A stretch of 64,000 nucleotides of DNA from Mesotoga infera (GCF_900157305.1 NZ_LS974202.1:1302001-1366000), one strand, 5' to 3'; shown: positions 39,950-49,038, counted from the stretch's first letter. Made by a program: numbers and translations. The notes: generated from the sequence alone by a model not told the origin.

Positions 39950-40172
39950 TTTCCTCTTCGGTGAAAGCCTGGGCGTTCGTCCTCACCTTCTGAACCAACT
40001 GAAAAAATTCGGACTTTGCCTTTTCTTTGTTAATCACGGCAACAGGCGTAAGCACGATTCTGCCGCCTTCTACTTCGACCTGTACATAGTCGCCTTCCTT
40101 CAGTCCAAGAGAATCGAATATCTGTTTTGGTATCGTGACCTGCCTGCTTCTTCCAGCTTTTACTAATTCCAT
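39900..40172 (-). CDS. AbrB/MazE-type antitoxin
   Basis: This 90-aa protein begins with a swapped-hairpin AbrB DNA-binding domain: MELVKAGRSRQVTIPKQIFD, then LGLKEGDYVQVEVEGGRIVLTPV. A helical, Glu-rich C-terminal tail follows (TEEEIEEEIRTALEESRREK), likely to bind the PIN toxin. It is the first gene of the pair and probably represses its own promoter. The ATG at 40172 is preceded by AAAAGGTGAT on the minus strand. Confidence 0.88.
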   Translation of the reverse strand: MELVKAGRSRQVTIPKQIFDSLGLKEGDYVQVEVEGGRIVLTPVAVINKEKAKSEFFQLVQKVRTNAQAFTEEEIEEEIRTALEESRREK

Positions 40173-40254
40173 ATAATCACCTTTTCATATATTACTTTAT
40201 TAGTATTATAGCATCTTGCACTTGTATATGCGAAAACGAGACCCCTGGAACTGG

Positions 40255-40795
40255 TCAGTTTCCATTTTCGCCGGAGCCATTCAGCCTTTGAAAGGGCAAG
40301 AACGGGATCCCGTATAGGAGCACTACGGGATGACGGTACGGGGACACCACGGGATGACCCTGAATAGGAACATTCCAGGGCAGGCTCCACGGGATGACAG
40401 TCCCCTCCCGTCATGCCGGACTCACTTGACGTCATTCTGAGCTTGACTCAGAATCACGGTTTTCTAAGGAGTGGATCCCGGGTCGGAGCCCGGGATGACA
40501 GTATAGGTTAATTGCGGAATGACAGCCCCCTTCCCGTCATGCCGGACATTGATCCGGCATCTCCGCTCCTTCGAAAGAGCGGGAGAACGGGATCCCGTAT
40601 AAGAGCATTACGGTATGACAGTCTCTTCCCGTCATGCCGGACTCACTTGACGTCATTCTGAGCTTGACTCAGAATCACGGTTTTCTAAGGAGTGGATCCC
40701 GGGTCGGAGCCCGGGATGACAGTATAGGTTCACTACGGGATGACATGAGGGGGAGCACAACGGGATAACGGTGTGGGAGACGGGGTTAAGGTTTA
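40255..40795. repeat. REP-like repeat block
   Basis: This holds modules GATCCCGTATAGGAGCAC..TACGGGATGAC, CCCTGAATAGG..CCAGGGCAGGCTC and GTCATGCCGGAC. It also holds two nearly identical long units, CACTTGACGTCATTCTGAGC then TTGACTCAGAATCACGG then TTTTCTAAGGAGTGGATCCC, near 40428-40500 and 40648-40720. These are uninterrupted versions of the group II intron target. No gene is present. Confidence 0.85.
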
Positions 40796-40805
40796 AGATA
40801 CACTT

Positions 40806-42290
40806 CTATTTCTCCTGCGAGAAATATATGACTTTATCCATGAGTATTTCCTCGTACGCTGCACTTACGGCCAGTTTTGGGTTTATATACGCTCTAAAGG
40901 CTACAAAAAGTTCGTTGTAGGTGATCCTCTCATAATTAGGTTCAGGCACTATGACGCAGTAATCCTCGTTATCCGGGTTAGTTCTGGCTATCTTCCAAAC
41001 ATAAAAAAGGTCGGCATTTGGGTCGTCTGGAAGGAACTGCTTCGCGCTTCCCTTAAGGCCGAGCTTGCTTTCCTCGCTCATTTGGCTGTTCACACTCAAG
41101 AAACCGAGCATTATCCTCGACTGCAGGGGTAGCAGGTCCTTCACGATATCGCCGGTGTAGAGTATAAAGCTCGAGTAGATGGATTTCCCGGTAAGGGAGT
41201 GTATTGGGCCATAAACGATAACAAAATCTTCGCCAGACTCAGAGAGTTCGAAGGTGTCGGTACGGAAGTAAACGGTATCTCTGGTCTCGCCGAATACATC
41301 CGTTATTGTCTGTATGCCGTGATAGCTCTCTTCGAACCACCTGTAGCTCTTCAGCTCGCTGAATTGCAGGCCTTCGTACTCCTTCAGGATGGCCTCACGC
41401 AACCTATCCATCGTCTTCGCCAGTTCGAGTTCGGAGGTGTCACCCGTAGCCCTTATCCTGAGAGGTGGAATCGGGAATGGATCGCTCTTGAGATCTTCCG
41501 GGGGTGTTACTCTGAAGACCCAGCCTCTGAAGTTGCTCTGATATGGTGGTTTCACGAGTATCTCTTTGTAGCCGACGAGCGGTGGATCGCTGGTATAAAA
41601 CTCTCTATCGGCTTCATTTTCGAAGAAAGCTGCTCTGAAAAGGAAGGTCAACTCGTCATCATCGCGTTCCAACCCGAGTCTCAACAGGGCTGAAGGAAGT
41701 ACTTCCGTATTTACTATTCCAACATCGAAACCAGCCCTGGCTATTTCGGCTCTCAGAACGGCGTCGGTATTCCTGTCTGGCGTGCTGATTATTATTGTTG
41801 GAGCGTTGAATTTCGTGCCTTTTGTTTCTTCCTTTATCGATTCGCCAGTGTTTATTGTGGAAATATTGATAGTGTCCCCGAGATTTCCGAATATCCTGTG
41901 AAATGCATCGTTATAGAATCTACCGGCGATAAAGGTCTGGTAACTGAAATAAACCAAAGGTGGTGGTGTCCAGCCGAGATAGATTATTGCCTCGTTCTCT
42001 TTCAGTTTGTAGGTCCAGGGGTACTTGTTGGGACTCACCTGACCCGGCCCTTCGGGAATAAGGTAGACGGCGTACGGAGAATCGGCGTTATTGCAAAAAC
42101 AGCTGGGCAGTATATAGTTACCGAACAGGTCGGCCGGATTAAACAGGTACAGGCTACCTTCCTGAACTGTGAAACCCTGGTCCTCCAGTAGGTTTTTGAA
42201 GTGTTCGACGCTTTCCTGTGTGAAGTAATTATCGCTGGAAAAAAGGAATACGGCCAAGGACAAGATAAAAAGAATTGAGATTTTTCTCAT
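40806..42290 (-). CDS. Secreted protein of unknown function
   Basis: This protein of about 494 aa starts at ATG 42290 with GAGGAGGTAGG just upstream; a longer open frame exists but lacks an RBS. The N-terminus MRKISILFILSLAVFLFSSD is a clear signal peptide, so the protein is exported. The mature part shows no motif I recognise. It includes a segment INISTINTGESIKEETKG, then TIIISTPDRNTDAVLRAEIA, that may form a Rossmann-like or sugar-binding core. The terminal region is rich in aromatic residues. It stands alone between REP sequence and a convergently unrelated ATPase gene. Confidence 0.8.
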   Translation of the reverse strand: MRKISILFILSLAVFLFSSDNYFTQESVEHFKNLLEDQGFTVQEGSLYLFNPADLFGNYILPSCFCNNADSPYAVYLIPEGPGQVSPNKYPWTYKLKENEAIIYLGWTPPPLVYFSYQTFIAGRFYNDAFHRIFGNLGDTINISTINTGESIKEETKGTKFNAPTIIISTPDRNTDAVLRAEIARAGFDVGIVNTEVLPSALLRLGLERDDDELTFLFRAAFFENEADREFYTSDPPLVGYKEILVKPPYQSNFRGWVFRVTPPEDLKSDPFPIPPLRIRATGDTSELELAKTMDRLREAILKEYEGLQFSELKSYRWFEESYHGIQTITDVFGETRDTVYFRTDTFELSESGEDFVIVYGPIHSLTGKSIYSSFILYTGDIVKDLLPLQSRIMLGFLSVNSQMSEESKLGLKGSAKQFLPDDPNADLFYVWKIARTNPDNEDYCVIVPEPNYERITYNELFVAFRAYINPKLAVSAAYEEILMDKVIYFSQEK

Positions 42291-42582
42291 TTTCCTACCT
42301 CCTCGGTTATCGGATTCTGTTTCGCTTGCTTGTGGAAAGCTCTTTATTGGACACATGATTATACAATACGTTATATGAATGTCTAGCATTTTAAATAGCG
42401 TGAATAACACCATAGCCTTTACCAAGAAAAGGCTTCGGTAAACCCGAGTCCAACAGCAACTCGGATTACTCTACAGGAAATCCCAGGTAAGGGTTCTTTG
42501 ACTCTGGATTTAGAAACTCCTCCGGTTCTGGAAGCGCCTTGAACAGTTCAGATACTACATATCTTGATAAGCGTCATCTCCG

Positions 42583-43929
42583 TCATCCGGTTGATTCTTC
42601 TAGATCGCGCAAGTCTATTAGCAGAACTTCTTTCGGCATGTTCGCTTTGAAACCAGACTTGCTTATAATAACCGGTACTTTGACCCTCTTGTCAGGGATG
42701 TACTGCATCTTCTCTATCAGCTCTTCTGCTACTTCAGGTCCAACCGGAGCCTTTCTCCATTTGCACTCGAATACCAGAATTCTGTCGCTCGACTCTCCGA
42801 TGAGATCTATCTCATAGGTCTTGTCCCTTGTGCCCGGAATTTTGCCCCAGTGTTTGCCGACTCTCTCGGGTAGAAAAGGGATTTTTTCGGCCCTGTAGAG
42901 ATCCGGGACGAGTGACTTCACTGTTGATTCAAATGTTCTGCCAATATACTCTTCGAGATTCTCAATAGTATATGTTAGGGCCTGTTCGAAATCAAATTCA
43001 ACGGCGTTCTGTCTTGAATAGATATACTTCATCCAGAATGAAAGGAAGTTGTCCTGAATAGTGTATCTCAGACCGCGTTTCGATCTTGAAAGGAGATTTT
43101 CTACCCGCTCGATTATTCCGTAGCTGTTTGTGAGCTCGGAAAGGTATTTCATCGCCTTTGTACGTTCCATACCCGTTCTGTCGACAATCTCGCCGGCATC
43201 TCTGTCAAAATAACCGATCGCCTCAAGCACGGAGAAGTAGCCCGGATGCTCCGTTCCGAACTCGCCAATAAGAAGGTTTTTACCCTCCTCCCGAAGGGGC
43301 GAGAATCTATCAAAGAAGAGTTCCCGAATCTTCTTCTCGAAAGAAGTCCTTTCTTCGAGAAGCCACAGATATTGAGGAATACCGCCGAGAACCGAGTACC
43401 ATTCCAAAGCCTCTTCAAATGAATAACCGAAGCTCCGCATCATCTCCAGAGCATCCCTGAAGCGGAACTGGTTCAGCTCAACTTTGTAATCGCATCTTCC
43501 GAAGAGCGGTGCCTTATCGTCCAGAAAGATTCGCTTCATCATCCCTACATATGATCCACAGAGAATCAGCAAACCTCTTCCTGAATTCTCGTCCCATACT
43601 TTCTGAAGGACCGAAAAGACCGATTGATCAACTCTCATGAAGTTCTGAAATTCGTCGAAAATCACCACTTCTTGAAGCCGAAACAATGCCCTGAAGAAGC
43701 CTTCCCAATTGTCAAAGCTTCCTTCGAATATCTGTGAAGAGAAGTCTTTCAGCAAAGTCTCGGAAGAGCGGGTGTCAACAAAAAAGTATCGCGCGTCCGG
43801 ATAGACCTTCTTCAGAAGAGTCGTCTTACCGATCCTCCTGCGCCCGAAGAGCGCGACCATTGTTTTCGACTTCCTCTTCGTGAGTTTCTCGAAAAACGCC
43901 ATTTCATCGGCACGGTCAAAGAATTCCAT
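42583..43929 (-). CDS. ATP-binding protein of the archaeal ATPase/DUF234 type
   Basis: This 448-aa protein has a P-loop ATPase domain with Walker A GRRRIGKTTLL near residues 30-40 and Walker B EVVIFDEFQNF near 90. It has a sensor-like LILCGSYVGMM, a winged-helix middle region, and a C-terminal PD-(D/E)XK-like nuclease fold with DKTYEIDLIGE and ILVFECKWRK (DUF234). The E-x-K signature suggests the nuclease residues are kept. The role of this widespread family is unknown; a defence or plasmid-like origin is possible. ATG 43929 follows GGAGG by 6 nt. A perfect 9-bp inverted repeat lies just upstream (43943-43979) and may be an operator. Confidence 0.85.
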   Translation of the reverse strand: MEFFDRADEMAFFEKLTKRKSKTMVALFGRRRIGKTTLLKKVYPDARYFFVDTRSSETLLKDFSSQIFEGSFDNWEGFFRALFRLQEVVIFDEFQNFMRVDQSVFSVLQKVWDENSGRGLLILCGSYVGMMKRIFLDDKAPLFGRCDYKVELNQFRFRDALEMMRSFGYSFEEALEWYSVLGGIPQYLWLLEERTSFEKKIRELFFDRFSPLREEGKNLLIGEFGTEHPGYFSVLEAIGYFDRDAGEIVDRTGMERTKAMKYLSELTNSYGIIERVENLLSRSKRGLRYTIQDNFLSFWMKYIYSRQNAVEFDFEQALTYTIENLEEYIGRTFESTVKSLVPDLYRAEKIPFLPERVGKHWGKIPGTRDKTYEIDLIGESSDRILVFECKWRKAPVGPEVAEELIEKMQYIPDKRVKVPVIISKSGFKANMPKEVLLIDLRDLEESTG

Positions 43930-43942
43930 CTTTGCCTCCAAT

Positions 43943-43979
43943 TTGTATACTGGCCAGTAACTTACTGTATAGTATACAA
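43943..43979 (-). promoter_or_regulatory. Inverted repeat upstream of DUF234 ATPase gene
   Basis: TTGTATACT at 43943-43951 and AGTATACAA at 43971-43979 are exact inverted repeats separated by 19 nt. They lie 14 nt upstream of the ATPase start codon. The spacing places the arms about two to three helical turns apart, which would suit a dimeric repressor. On the minus strand the distal arm includes TATACT, a possible -10 box. Confidence 0.45.
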
Positions 43980-44297
43980 TTTTTGCGGTGGCTTTGACAA
44001 GACTTCTCTTGATACACTCACTTCACCAGCTCACGAATAACCAATAACCGCAATAACCACCGGGACTCACTCTTTTCGTTTTGTTTTTCTCATACAAAAA
44101 ACATTCTAAATGGAGTTGAGTCCCTTTTCTTTTGCCTTATTTCCTTCCTCGCCTATTTATTGGATACGGTCCTACAATTATACGGTGAAACTGATAAAGA
44201 GTTAGTGTTCTCAAAAGTCTTTGACAGGCATGGCAATTATTGGTGTAATTATCAGACTCCTTTTTCCGTGCCTGACTCTTGCACGAAGTTGCCTCAG
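43980..44297. other. Intergenic sequence without recognised feature
   Basis: About 300 nt of AT-rich sequence separate the ATPase gene and the 57-aa membrane protein gene. It has no gene, no REP module and no clear terminator. The stretch from 44276 begins the segment duplicated at 53355. Confidence 0.4.
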
Positions 44298-44507
44298 TTA
44301 TCCCTTCATTTCTGGATGGCTCCTCAGATCAACAACTGACTGGATGATGAAAAGGCCGAGCATAATGACACCCCACATCAAAGAGGTCTTCCACGGCATC
44401 GCCACAAATCCGTAGTTCATCGCGCAATAGAGACCCAGGTAGGGCACTACCCACTTCAAGTTCTGCTTCATGTTTTCGCGAAAATGAGTCCCCATTTTCG
44501 CGCAGGA
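44276..44507. repeat. Duplicated segment carrying the 57-aa gene, copy 1
   Basis: About 230 bp beginning TCTTGCACGAAGTTGCCTCA and ending CCCCATTTTCGCG recurs at 53355-53583 with only a handful of substitutions. Both copies are followed on the right by REP-like modules, so the gene and adjoining repeats may move or duplicate as one unit. Confidence 0.85.
44298..44471 (-). CDS. 57-aa membrane protein, copy 1
   Basis: Starting MKQNLKWVVPYLGLYCAMNY and ending SVVDLRSHPEMKG, this small protein has two predicted membrane segments (WVVPYLGLYCAMNYGFVA and SLMWGVIMLGLFIIQSVV). An almost identical copy lies at 53378-53551. The differences inside the frame (CCA/CCC, TAC/TAT, GTG/GTA) are all synonymous, which supports real coding sequence. 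No strong ribosome binding site is visible before the ATG, and the frame continues upstream into repeat sequence, so the start is uncertain. Function unknown. Confidence 0.6.
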   Translation of the reverse strand: MKQNLKWVVPYLGLYCAMNYGFVAMPWKTSLMWGVIMLGLFIIQSVVDLRSHPEMKG

Positions 44508-45295
44508 TGACAGCCCCCTCATGTCATGCCGGATTCACTTGACGTCATTCTGAGCTTGACTCAGAATCAAGGTTTTCTAAGGAGTGGATCCCGGGTCGGA
44601 GCCCGGGATAACAGCCCCCTCATGTCATGCCGGACCCCGATCCGGCATCTCCGCTCCTTCGAAAGAGCAGGAGCGAGATCCCGTATAGGATCACTACGGG
44701 ATGACTGGATGGGGGAGCATTTCAGGGCAGGCTCATCAGGATAGGCTCCGCGGGCATCAACGGGATTACGGGATTGGTGCACTACGCGATGACAGTTCCC
44801 TCACGTCATCCTGGCGTGCTCCCAGCCAGGATCCCGGTCTTCGCGAAAAACGGGACAGACGTCAAAAGCCCGTCAGTCCCTATTTTCGCGGTCTTTCCTC
44901 CCCTCACATCATGCCGGACTCACTTGACGTCATTCTGAGCTTGACTCAGAATCTGCTCTTTCAACCGTAAGGAACGGGATCCCGTATAAGAACACTACGG
45001 GATGACAGGATGGGGCACGGGATGACAGCCCCCTTCCCGTCATGCCGGACATTGATCCGGCATCCTCTTCGTAAGAGCAAAAGAGCGGGATCCCGTATAG
45101 GAGCACTACGGGATGACAGGATGGAGGCGTTCTGGATGCGTAATGTCGAGGAAATGCCCCTAACGCTCTCACGAAGGACGGGTCCATGATCTTGGACGAA
45201 CAACGAAGGATGGCTCTTCTGAGCGGGATCCCGAGCAGCACTACGGGATTACGGGATTGGTGCACTATGTGATAACGGGATCGAAGCCGGGATTT
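44508..45295. repeat. REP-like repeat block
   Basis: This block holds several palindromic modules, including the GACGTCATTCTGAGC..TTGACTCAGAATC unit twice, GTCATGCCGGAC..GATCCGGCATC, repeated GATCCCGTATAGGA..CACTACGGGATGAC, and CGTCATCCTGGCGTGCTCCC. No gene is present; short open frames are repeat read-through. Confidence 0.85.
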
Positions 45296-45305
45296 ACTAA
45301 AAGGC

Positions 45306-45337
45306 GGAAAAGAAAAGAGCCGACATCGGTCGGCTCT
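45306..45337 (-). terminator. Intrinsic terminator of the kinase-aldolase operon
   Basis: On the minus strand, AGAGCCGAC at 45337-45329 pairs perfectly with GTCGGCTCT at 45324-45316 around a 4-nt loop. It is followed by TTTTCTTTT. It lies 34 nt after the aldolase stop, the expected place for the operon terminator. Confidence 0.88.
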
Positions 45338-45370
45338 CGGCGATAATTCGATCGGTGTAAGGTTTAGGCT

Positions 45371-46015
45371 TCATTTCTGCCCGTAGTGATTCCTCACGAA
45401 GTCCTGCATCTTAAGACACTCTTCGTGGGATATCACCTGAGGGGTTCCTATGATTGTCGCCATGATAATCGTTTTTGCCGACTTCTCAAGTACCTCGGCC
45501 ACCTTGAAGGCGTCTCCCAAGGTGCTTCCCACACAGACCGCTCCGTGGTTCGCGAGAAGCACCGCGTTATTGTTTCCGAGAGCTTCCACGGCGTTAATGG
45601 CCAGTTCCTCGGTTCCGGGAAGCGCATACTTTGCACACTTCACGCCTTCTCCGATTATTTGCACGAGTTCCTCCGAAACCGCGGGGACATCTTTTCTCGC
45701 TATGGCGAATGCCGTTGAGTACTGAGGATGAGTGTGAATAACCGCTCCCACATCCGGTCTATATTTATAGATCATTCTGTGAAGACCGTGCTCGATGCTC
45801 GGCTTTCGCTTGCTGTCGATGACAAAGCCTTTCATATCCGCCAGAACAATGTCCTCGGTCTTCAAGCAACCATAGCTCATACCGCTCGGAGTTATCAGGA
45901 AGCTTTCATTGTCAATTCTGACACTTATATTTCCCCAGGTTCCTACCGTCATACCCCGTTCTTCCATTCTTCTGCAGGCATCCAGCACCAGACCGGCAAA
46001 GTCTTCTCTATTCAT
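45371..46015 (-). CDS. Class II aldolase (fuculose/ribulose-phosphate aldolase-like)
   Basis: This protein of about 214 aa belongs to the AraD/FucA zinc-dependent family. It shows the phosphate-binding GTWGNISVR, the ITPSGMSYG segment, the zinc-binding HTHPQYS pair with a further His in NHGAVCVG, and the acidic residue in SIEHGLH. It should split a phosphorylated deoxyhexose or pentose into dihydroxyacetone phosphate and an aldehyde, or epimerise a pentulose phosphate. ATG 46015 is preferred over 46021 because of spacing to GGAGG. It overlaps the end of the FGGY kinase, so the two act in series: kinase then aldolase. Confidence 0.88.
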   Translation of the reverse strand: MNREDFAGLVLDACRRMEERGMTVGTWGNISVRIDNESFLITPSGMSYGCLKTEDIVLADMKGFVIDSKRKPSIEHGLHRMIYKYRPDVGAVIHTHPQYSTAFAIARKDVPAVSEELVQIIGEGVKCAKYALPGTEELAINAVEALGNNNAVLLANHGAVCVGSTLGDAFKVAEVLEKSAKTIIMATIIGTPQVISHEECLKMQDFVRNHYGQK

Positions 46016-47519
46016 CCGCATACGCCTCCAATTCTGCCATCATTGAATGTGTTCTATCGTAGATTCGCTTGTATATACCAAATAAGTTCTCGTATTTTTC
46101 TGCCCTAGCTGGATCGGGATCGACCGTCTCGACACGCCTCACGAGACGGGCTGCCTCCAGGGGATCGCGTATCTCCTTCATTGCGAGAAGGGTGAGTATC
46201 AGGTTGCCTATCGAGCCGGTGTCCTGGGTTTCGAGCGTCATGACTTTCTTTCCATAGACATCGGACTGGATTCTTCTCCAAACAGGGCTCTTGCTTCCTC
46301 CACCCATGACATTCACGCCGTCGAAACTCACACCCAGCTCTTCAATGACCTTCATGCAATCTTTTATTGAAAAGGAGACCCCTTCCATTATTGCCCGAAC
46401 CATGTGGGCTTTGGAGTGTTTGATTGTGAGTCCGAAGAATACACCGCGAGCCTTTGAGTCCCAGAGAGGAGTTCTCTCTCCCATGAGGTAGGGGAGGAAG
46501 ACCAGTCCCTCTGATCCGGGAGAGACTTTTTCGGCCATCGAGGAGTATTCGTCGAAGACTTCGTTGCTTCTGTCTTTGTCGAATGTGTTTCTGAACCACG
46601 TTAAGCTGGAAGCAGCGGTTTGAGTTATTCCCAGAATGTCCCAGTAGCCTTCCAGGGGATAGCTCCAGCACATAACTCTCTTTTTCGGGTCGATAACGGG
46701 TGTAGAAGTGCACGCCGCCACGACTCCGGCGGTGCCAACTATGCAGGACACTTCTCCTTCGCCGAGAAGACCGGAGCCTAATTCGGCTACGGAGTGATCC
46801 GAGCCTCCGTTGACAACCGGGGTTCCTTCCAGAAGACCGGTTTCCTTCCCCGCCCTGTCCGTTATGTGGCCCATTATTCTTGCCGAAGGCATTACGTCGG
46901 AAAGGAGATGACCGTCAAGGCCTATCAGGTCAAGGGCTTCGGGGCTCCATTTGTTGGTTCTTATGTCGAAAACGGCTGTCCCGGACGCATCGGACGGATC
47001 GGTGATTTTGTTGCCGGTCAACAGGTACTTTATGTAGTCCTTGGCGATCATTATCGACTTCGTTTTTGCGAAGACCTGTGGCCTGTGTCTTTTCACCCAG
47101 CAAATCTGCGGCGCCGCATATGTAGTTGTAGGAAAGTTCCATGTGAGTTCGAAGAGCCTGTCTGCCCTTCCATCCCTGTTCCATTCCTCTATTATTTCGC
47201 TGCTTCTCTGATCGAGCCAGGTAATCGAAGGGCCTATGGGGTTATCTTCAGAGTCGAGATAGACGTGTGTGTGCATCTGACCGCAGATCGAAATCGCATT
47301 TACAAGTTTGGGAAGACGGACGTCATGAGACTCGAGCTCTTTTATGCAATCGATGATCCCCTTCCACCAGAGCGCAGGATCCTGCTCGGCCTGTCCCGGT
47401 TGTTCAGAAATTATCGGATACTCGGCATAAGCGGATCGCTGAATCTCCCCATTCATGGAAACAAGAGTGACCTTGACTCCCATCGTTCCCAGATCGATCG
47501 ACAGAATCCCTTCCTTCAT
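46008..47519 (-). CDS. FGGY-family sugar kinase (xylulokinase-like)
   Basis: This 503-aa protein begins GILSIDLGTMGVKVTLVSMN, the ATPase phosphate-1 motif of FGGY kinases. It has WWKGIIDCIKEL, an ISICGQMH segment, the conserved ITWLDQRS, GGSDHSVAELGSGLL and the C-terminal VMGGGSKSPVWRRI. It phosphorylates a ketose before aldol cleavage. ATG 47519 follows AGGAGGCAGTA; upstream codons in frame lack an RBS. Sugar specificity cannot be read from sequence. The partner aldolase and the AI-2/ribose-type importer suggest a pentulose, a deoxy-ketohexose or an LsrK-like substrate. Confidence 0.9.
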   Translation of the reverse strand: MKEGILSIDLGTMGVKVTLVSMNGEIQRSAYAEYPIISEQPGQAEQDPALWWKGIIDCIKELESHDVRLPKLVNAISICGQMHTHVYLDSEDNPIGPSITWLDQRSSEIIEEWNRDGRADRLFELTWNFPTTTYAAPQICWVKRHRPQVFAKTKSIMIAKDYIKYLLTGNKITDPSDASGTAVFDIRTNKWSPEALDLIGLDGHLLSDVMPSARIMGHITDRAGKETGLLEGTPVVNGGSDHSVAELGSGLLGEGEVSCIVGTAGVVAACTSTPVIDPKKRVMCWSYPLEGYWDILGITQTAASSLTWFRNTFDKDRSNEVFDEYSSMAEKVSPGSEGLVFLPYLMGERTPLWDSKARGVFFGLTIKHSKAHMVRAIMEGVSFSIKDCMKVIEELGVSFDGVNVMGGGSKSPVWRRIQSDVYGKKVMTLETQDTGSIGNLILTLLAMKEIRDPLEAARLVRRVETVDPDPARAEKYENLFGIYKRIYDRTHSMMAELEAYADE

Positions 47520-48029
47520 TACTGCCTCCTGATATTCCATCTGTACCTGTGACCAATACTTTACCTATCGACATTGTGAGTAAAATGGATCAACAAGGTG
47601 ATTACTTCATATCATCTATACTTATAAAGCTTACCAAAAAACTCGAGCGATGTGAAATCGGATTAGAGACAAGTAAGGATAGGCTCCTGCGATTACGACT
47701 GATACGGGTCAAAAACGAGCGTCGATCGCTATCTTAAAAAGCATTTTAGAAGCGACTTCAGTTACTGGAGCCCTGTTCATAATCGTTTTGAAAACTCGTT
47801 GTTTCTCTTGGGGAGTAACTACGGCCGATATCATACAAGAATCGAAACTATCGAAGGCTACCTGTCCTTGATCGGCCATAAGTCTCGATAATCAGATGTC
47901 TTCGGGTATGGATTTGAAAGAATGAATTGATAAAATGAGTTTGATCACAAGTTATCAGGTCAATGCTTCGAGTGTTTTCCACTGTTTATGATGGGCCGGT
48001 CAACCGGTCACATAGAAGGAGGGATGCGA
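47520..48029. promoter_or_regulatory. Divergent control region of the sugar operons
   Basis: This 510-bp region separates the minus-strand kinase gene and plus-strand transporter operon. A candidate operator is the arms TGATAA (47928-47933) and TTATCA (47952-47957), a 6-bp inverted repeat around a central palindrome TGATCA (47942-47947). It lies about 75-100 nt upstream of the binding-protein start and could be the site of the DeoR regulator encoded at 52557. No unambiguous -35/-10 pair was found. A 62-codon frame at 47549-47737 has no RBS and is not annotated. Confidence 0.4.
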
Positions 48030-49034
48030 ATGAATAAGAAAATTCTGATGCTCCTGCTCTGTGTCTTGTTTGCAGTTGCCGTCTTAGCAACCAACTACGA
48101 AATCGCGGTTGTTGTTAAGATCGGTGGAATTCCCTGGTTCAACAGAATGGAAGTCGGTGTCAAAGATGCCGCTTCAAAACTCGGGGTGAACGCTTACCAG
48201 ATAGGGCCTTCAGACGCAGATCCTGCTCAGCAGGTGAAGATAGTTGAAGATCTTATCGCAAAGGGAGTCGACGCCATCTGTGTAGTTCCTAACGACGCGA
48301 AAGCGCTCGAGCCTGTCTTTGAGAAGGCCAGGGCGAACGGCATCATTATCATCACTCATGAGTCGCCCGATCAAAAGGGTGGCGACTGGGACGTTGAAAC
48401 GATAGACAACGTCAAGTTCGGAGAGGCGAACTTCGAAAGGCTCGCGCAGCTGATGGGTGGAGAAGGGGAGTTCGCGGTGTTTGTCGGCGGGCTCACGGTT
48501 CCGCTTCATAACTTCTGGGCAGATGTAGGTCTTGCTTACGTTGCAGAGAAGTATCCGAACATGAAGTTAGTGACTGAGAGAATCCCCTGTGGCGAAAGCG
48601 TGGAGCTCTCTTACCAGAAGACACTCGAGCTTCTCAATGCCTACCCGAACTTGAAGGGTATAGTCGGTTTCGGTTCTCTAGGCCCGATCGGTGCCTCGCA
48701 GGCTCTCAACGCAAGGAACATGAAGGGAAAGGTTAAGATTGTAGGTACGGTAATTCCGAGTCACGCAGATCCTTACCTGAAGCAGGGTTTGATGCAGTGG
48801 GGTTACCTGTGGGATCCAAAGGATGCAGGATTCGCACAGGTTTATCTCGCGAAAACACTGCTGGACGCTAAGAACGCTCTTGCGAAGGCCGGAATTCCGG
48901 CGGGTATTGTGCCGGCGGTCGTCGATGGCTTCGAGATACCCGGTCTTGGGAAGGCAACTATCGAAGGAAACATTGTCAAATTTGACGCGCAAGTCGATAT
49001 AACTGCTGAGAACGCTCTTTCTTACGGGTTCTGA
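48030..49034 (+). CDS. Sugar ABC transporter substrate-binding protein (ribose/AI-2/rhamnose type)
   Basis: This 334-aa exported protein has the signal sequence MNKKILMLLLCVLFAVAVLA and a periplasmic-binding-protein fold of the PBP1/RbsB-LsrB class: VVVKIGGIPWFNRMEVGVKD, GVDAICVVPNDAKALEPV, IIIITHESPD and LKGIVGFGSLGP. ATG 48030 is chosen from AGAAGGAGGG at 48014-48023; the in-frame ATG at 48024 and one at 47988 are less well placed. It captures the sugar for the importer encoded by the next three genes. A strong hairpin follows the stop, which probably raises its expression relative to downstream genes. Confidence 0.9.
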   Translation: MNKKILMLLLCVLFAVAVLATNYEIAVVVKIGGIPWFNRMEVGVKDAASKLGVNAYQIGPSDADPAQQVKIVEDLIAKGVDAICVVPNDAKALEPVFEKARANGIIIITHESPDQKGGDWDVETIDNVKFGEANFERLAQLMGGEGEFAVFVGGLTVPLHNFWADVGLAYVAEKYPNMKLVTERIPCGESVELSYQKTLELLNAYPNLKGIVGFGSLGPIGASQALNARNMKGKVKIVGTVIPSHADPYLKQGLMQWGYLWDPKDAGFAQVYLAKTLLDAKNALAKAGIPAGIVPAVVDGFEIPGLGKATIEGNIVKFDAQVDITAENALSYGF

Positions 49035-49038
49035 TTTC

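Noticed and set aside
44526-45265. Several open frames in REP blocks with LDVILSLTQN-like peptides, also near 9.7, 40.2 and 53.7 kb
   Set aside because: The same peptide recurs wherever the palindromic repeat occurs, in both strands, with no RBS; repeat read-through.
47549-47737. 62-codon open frame between the divergent sugar operons
   Set aside because: Basic, low-complexity peptide with no RBS, located in the control region.
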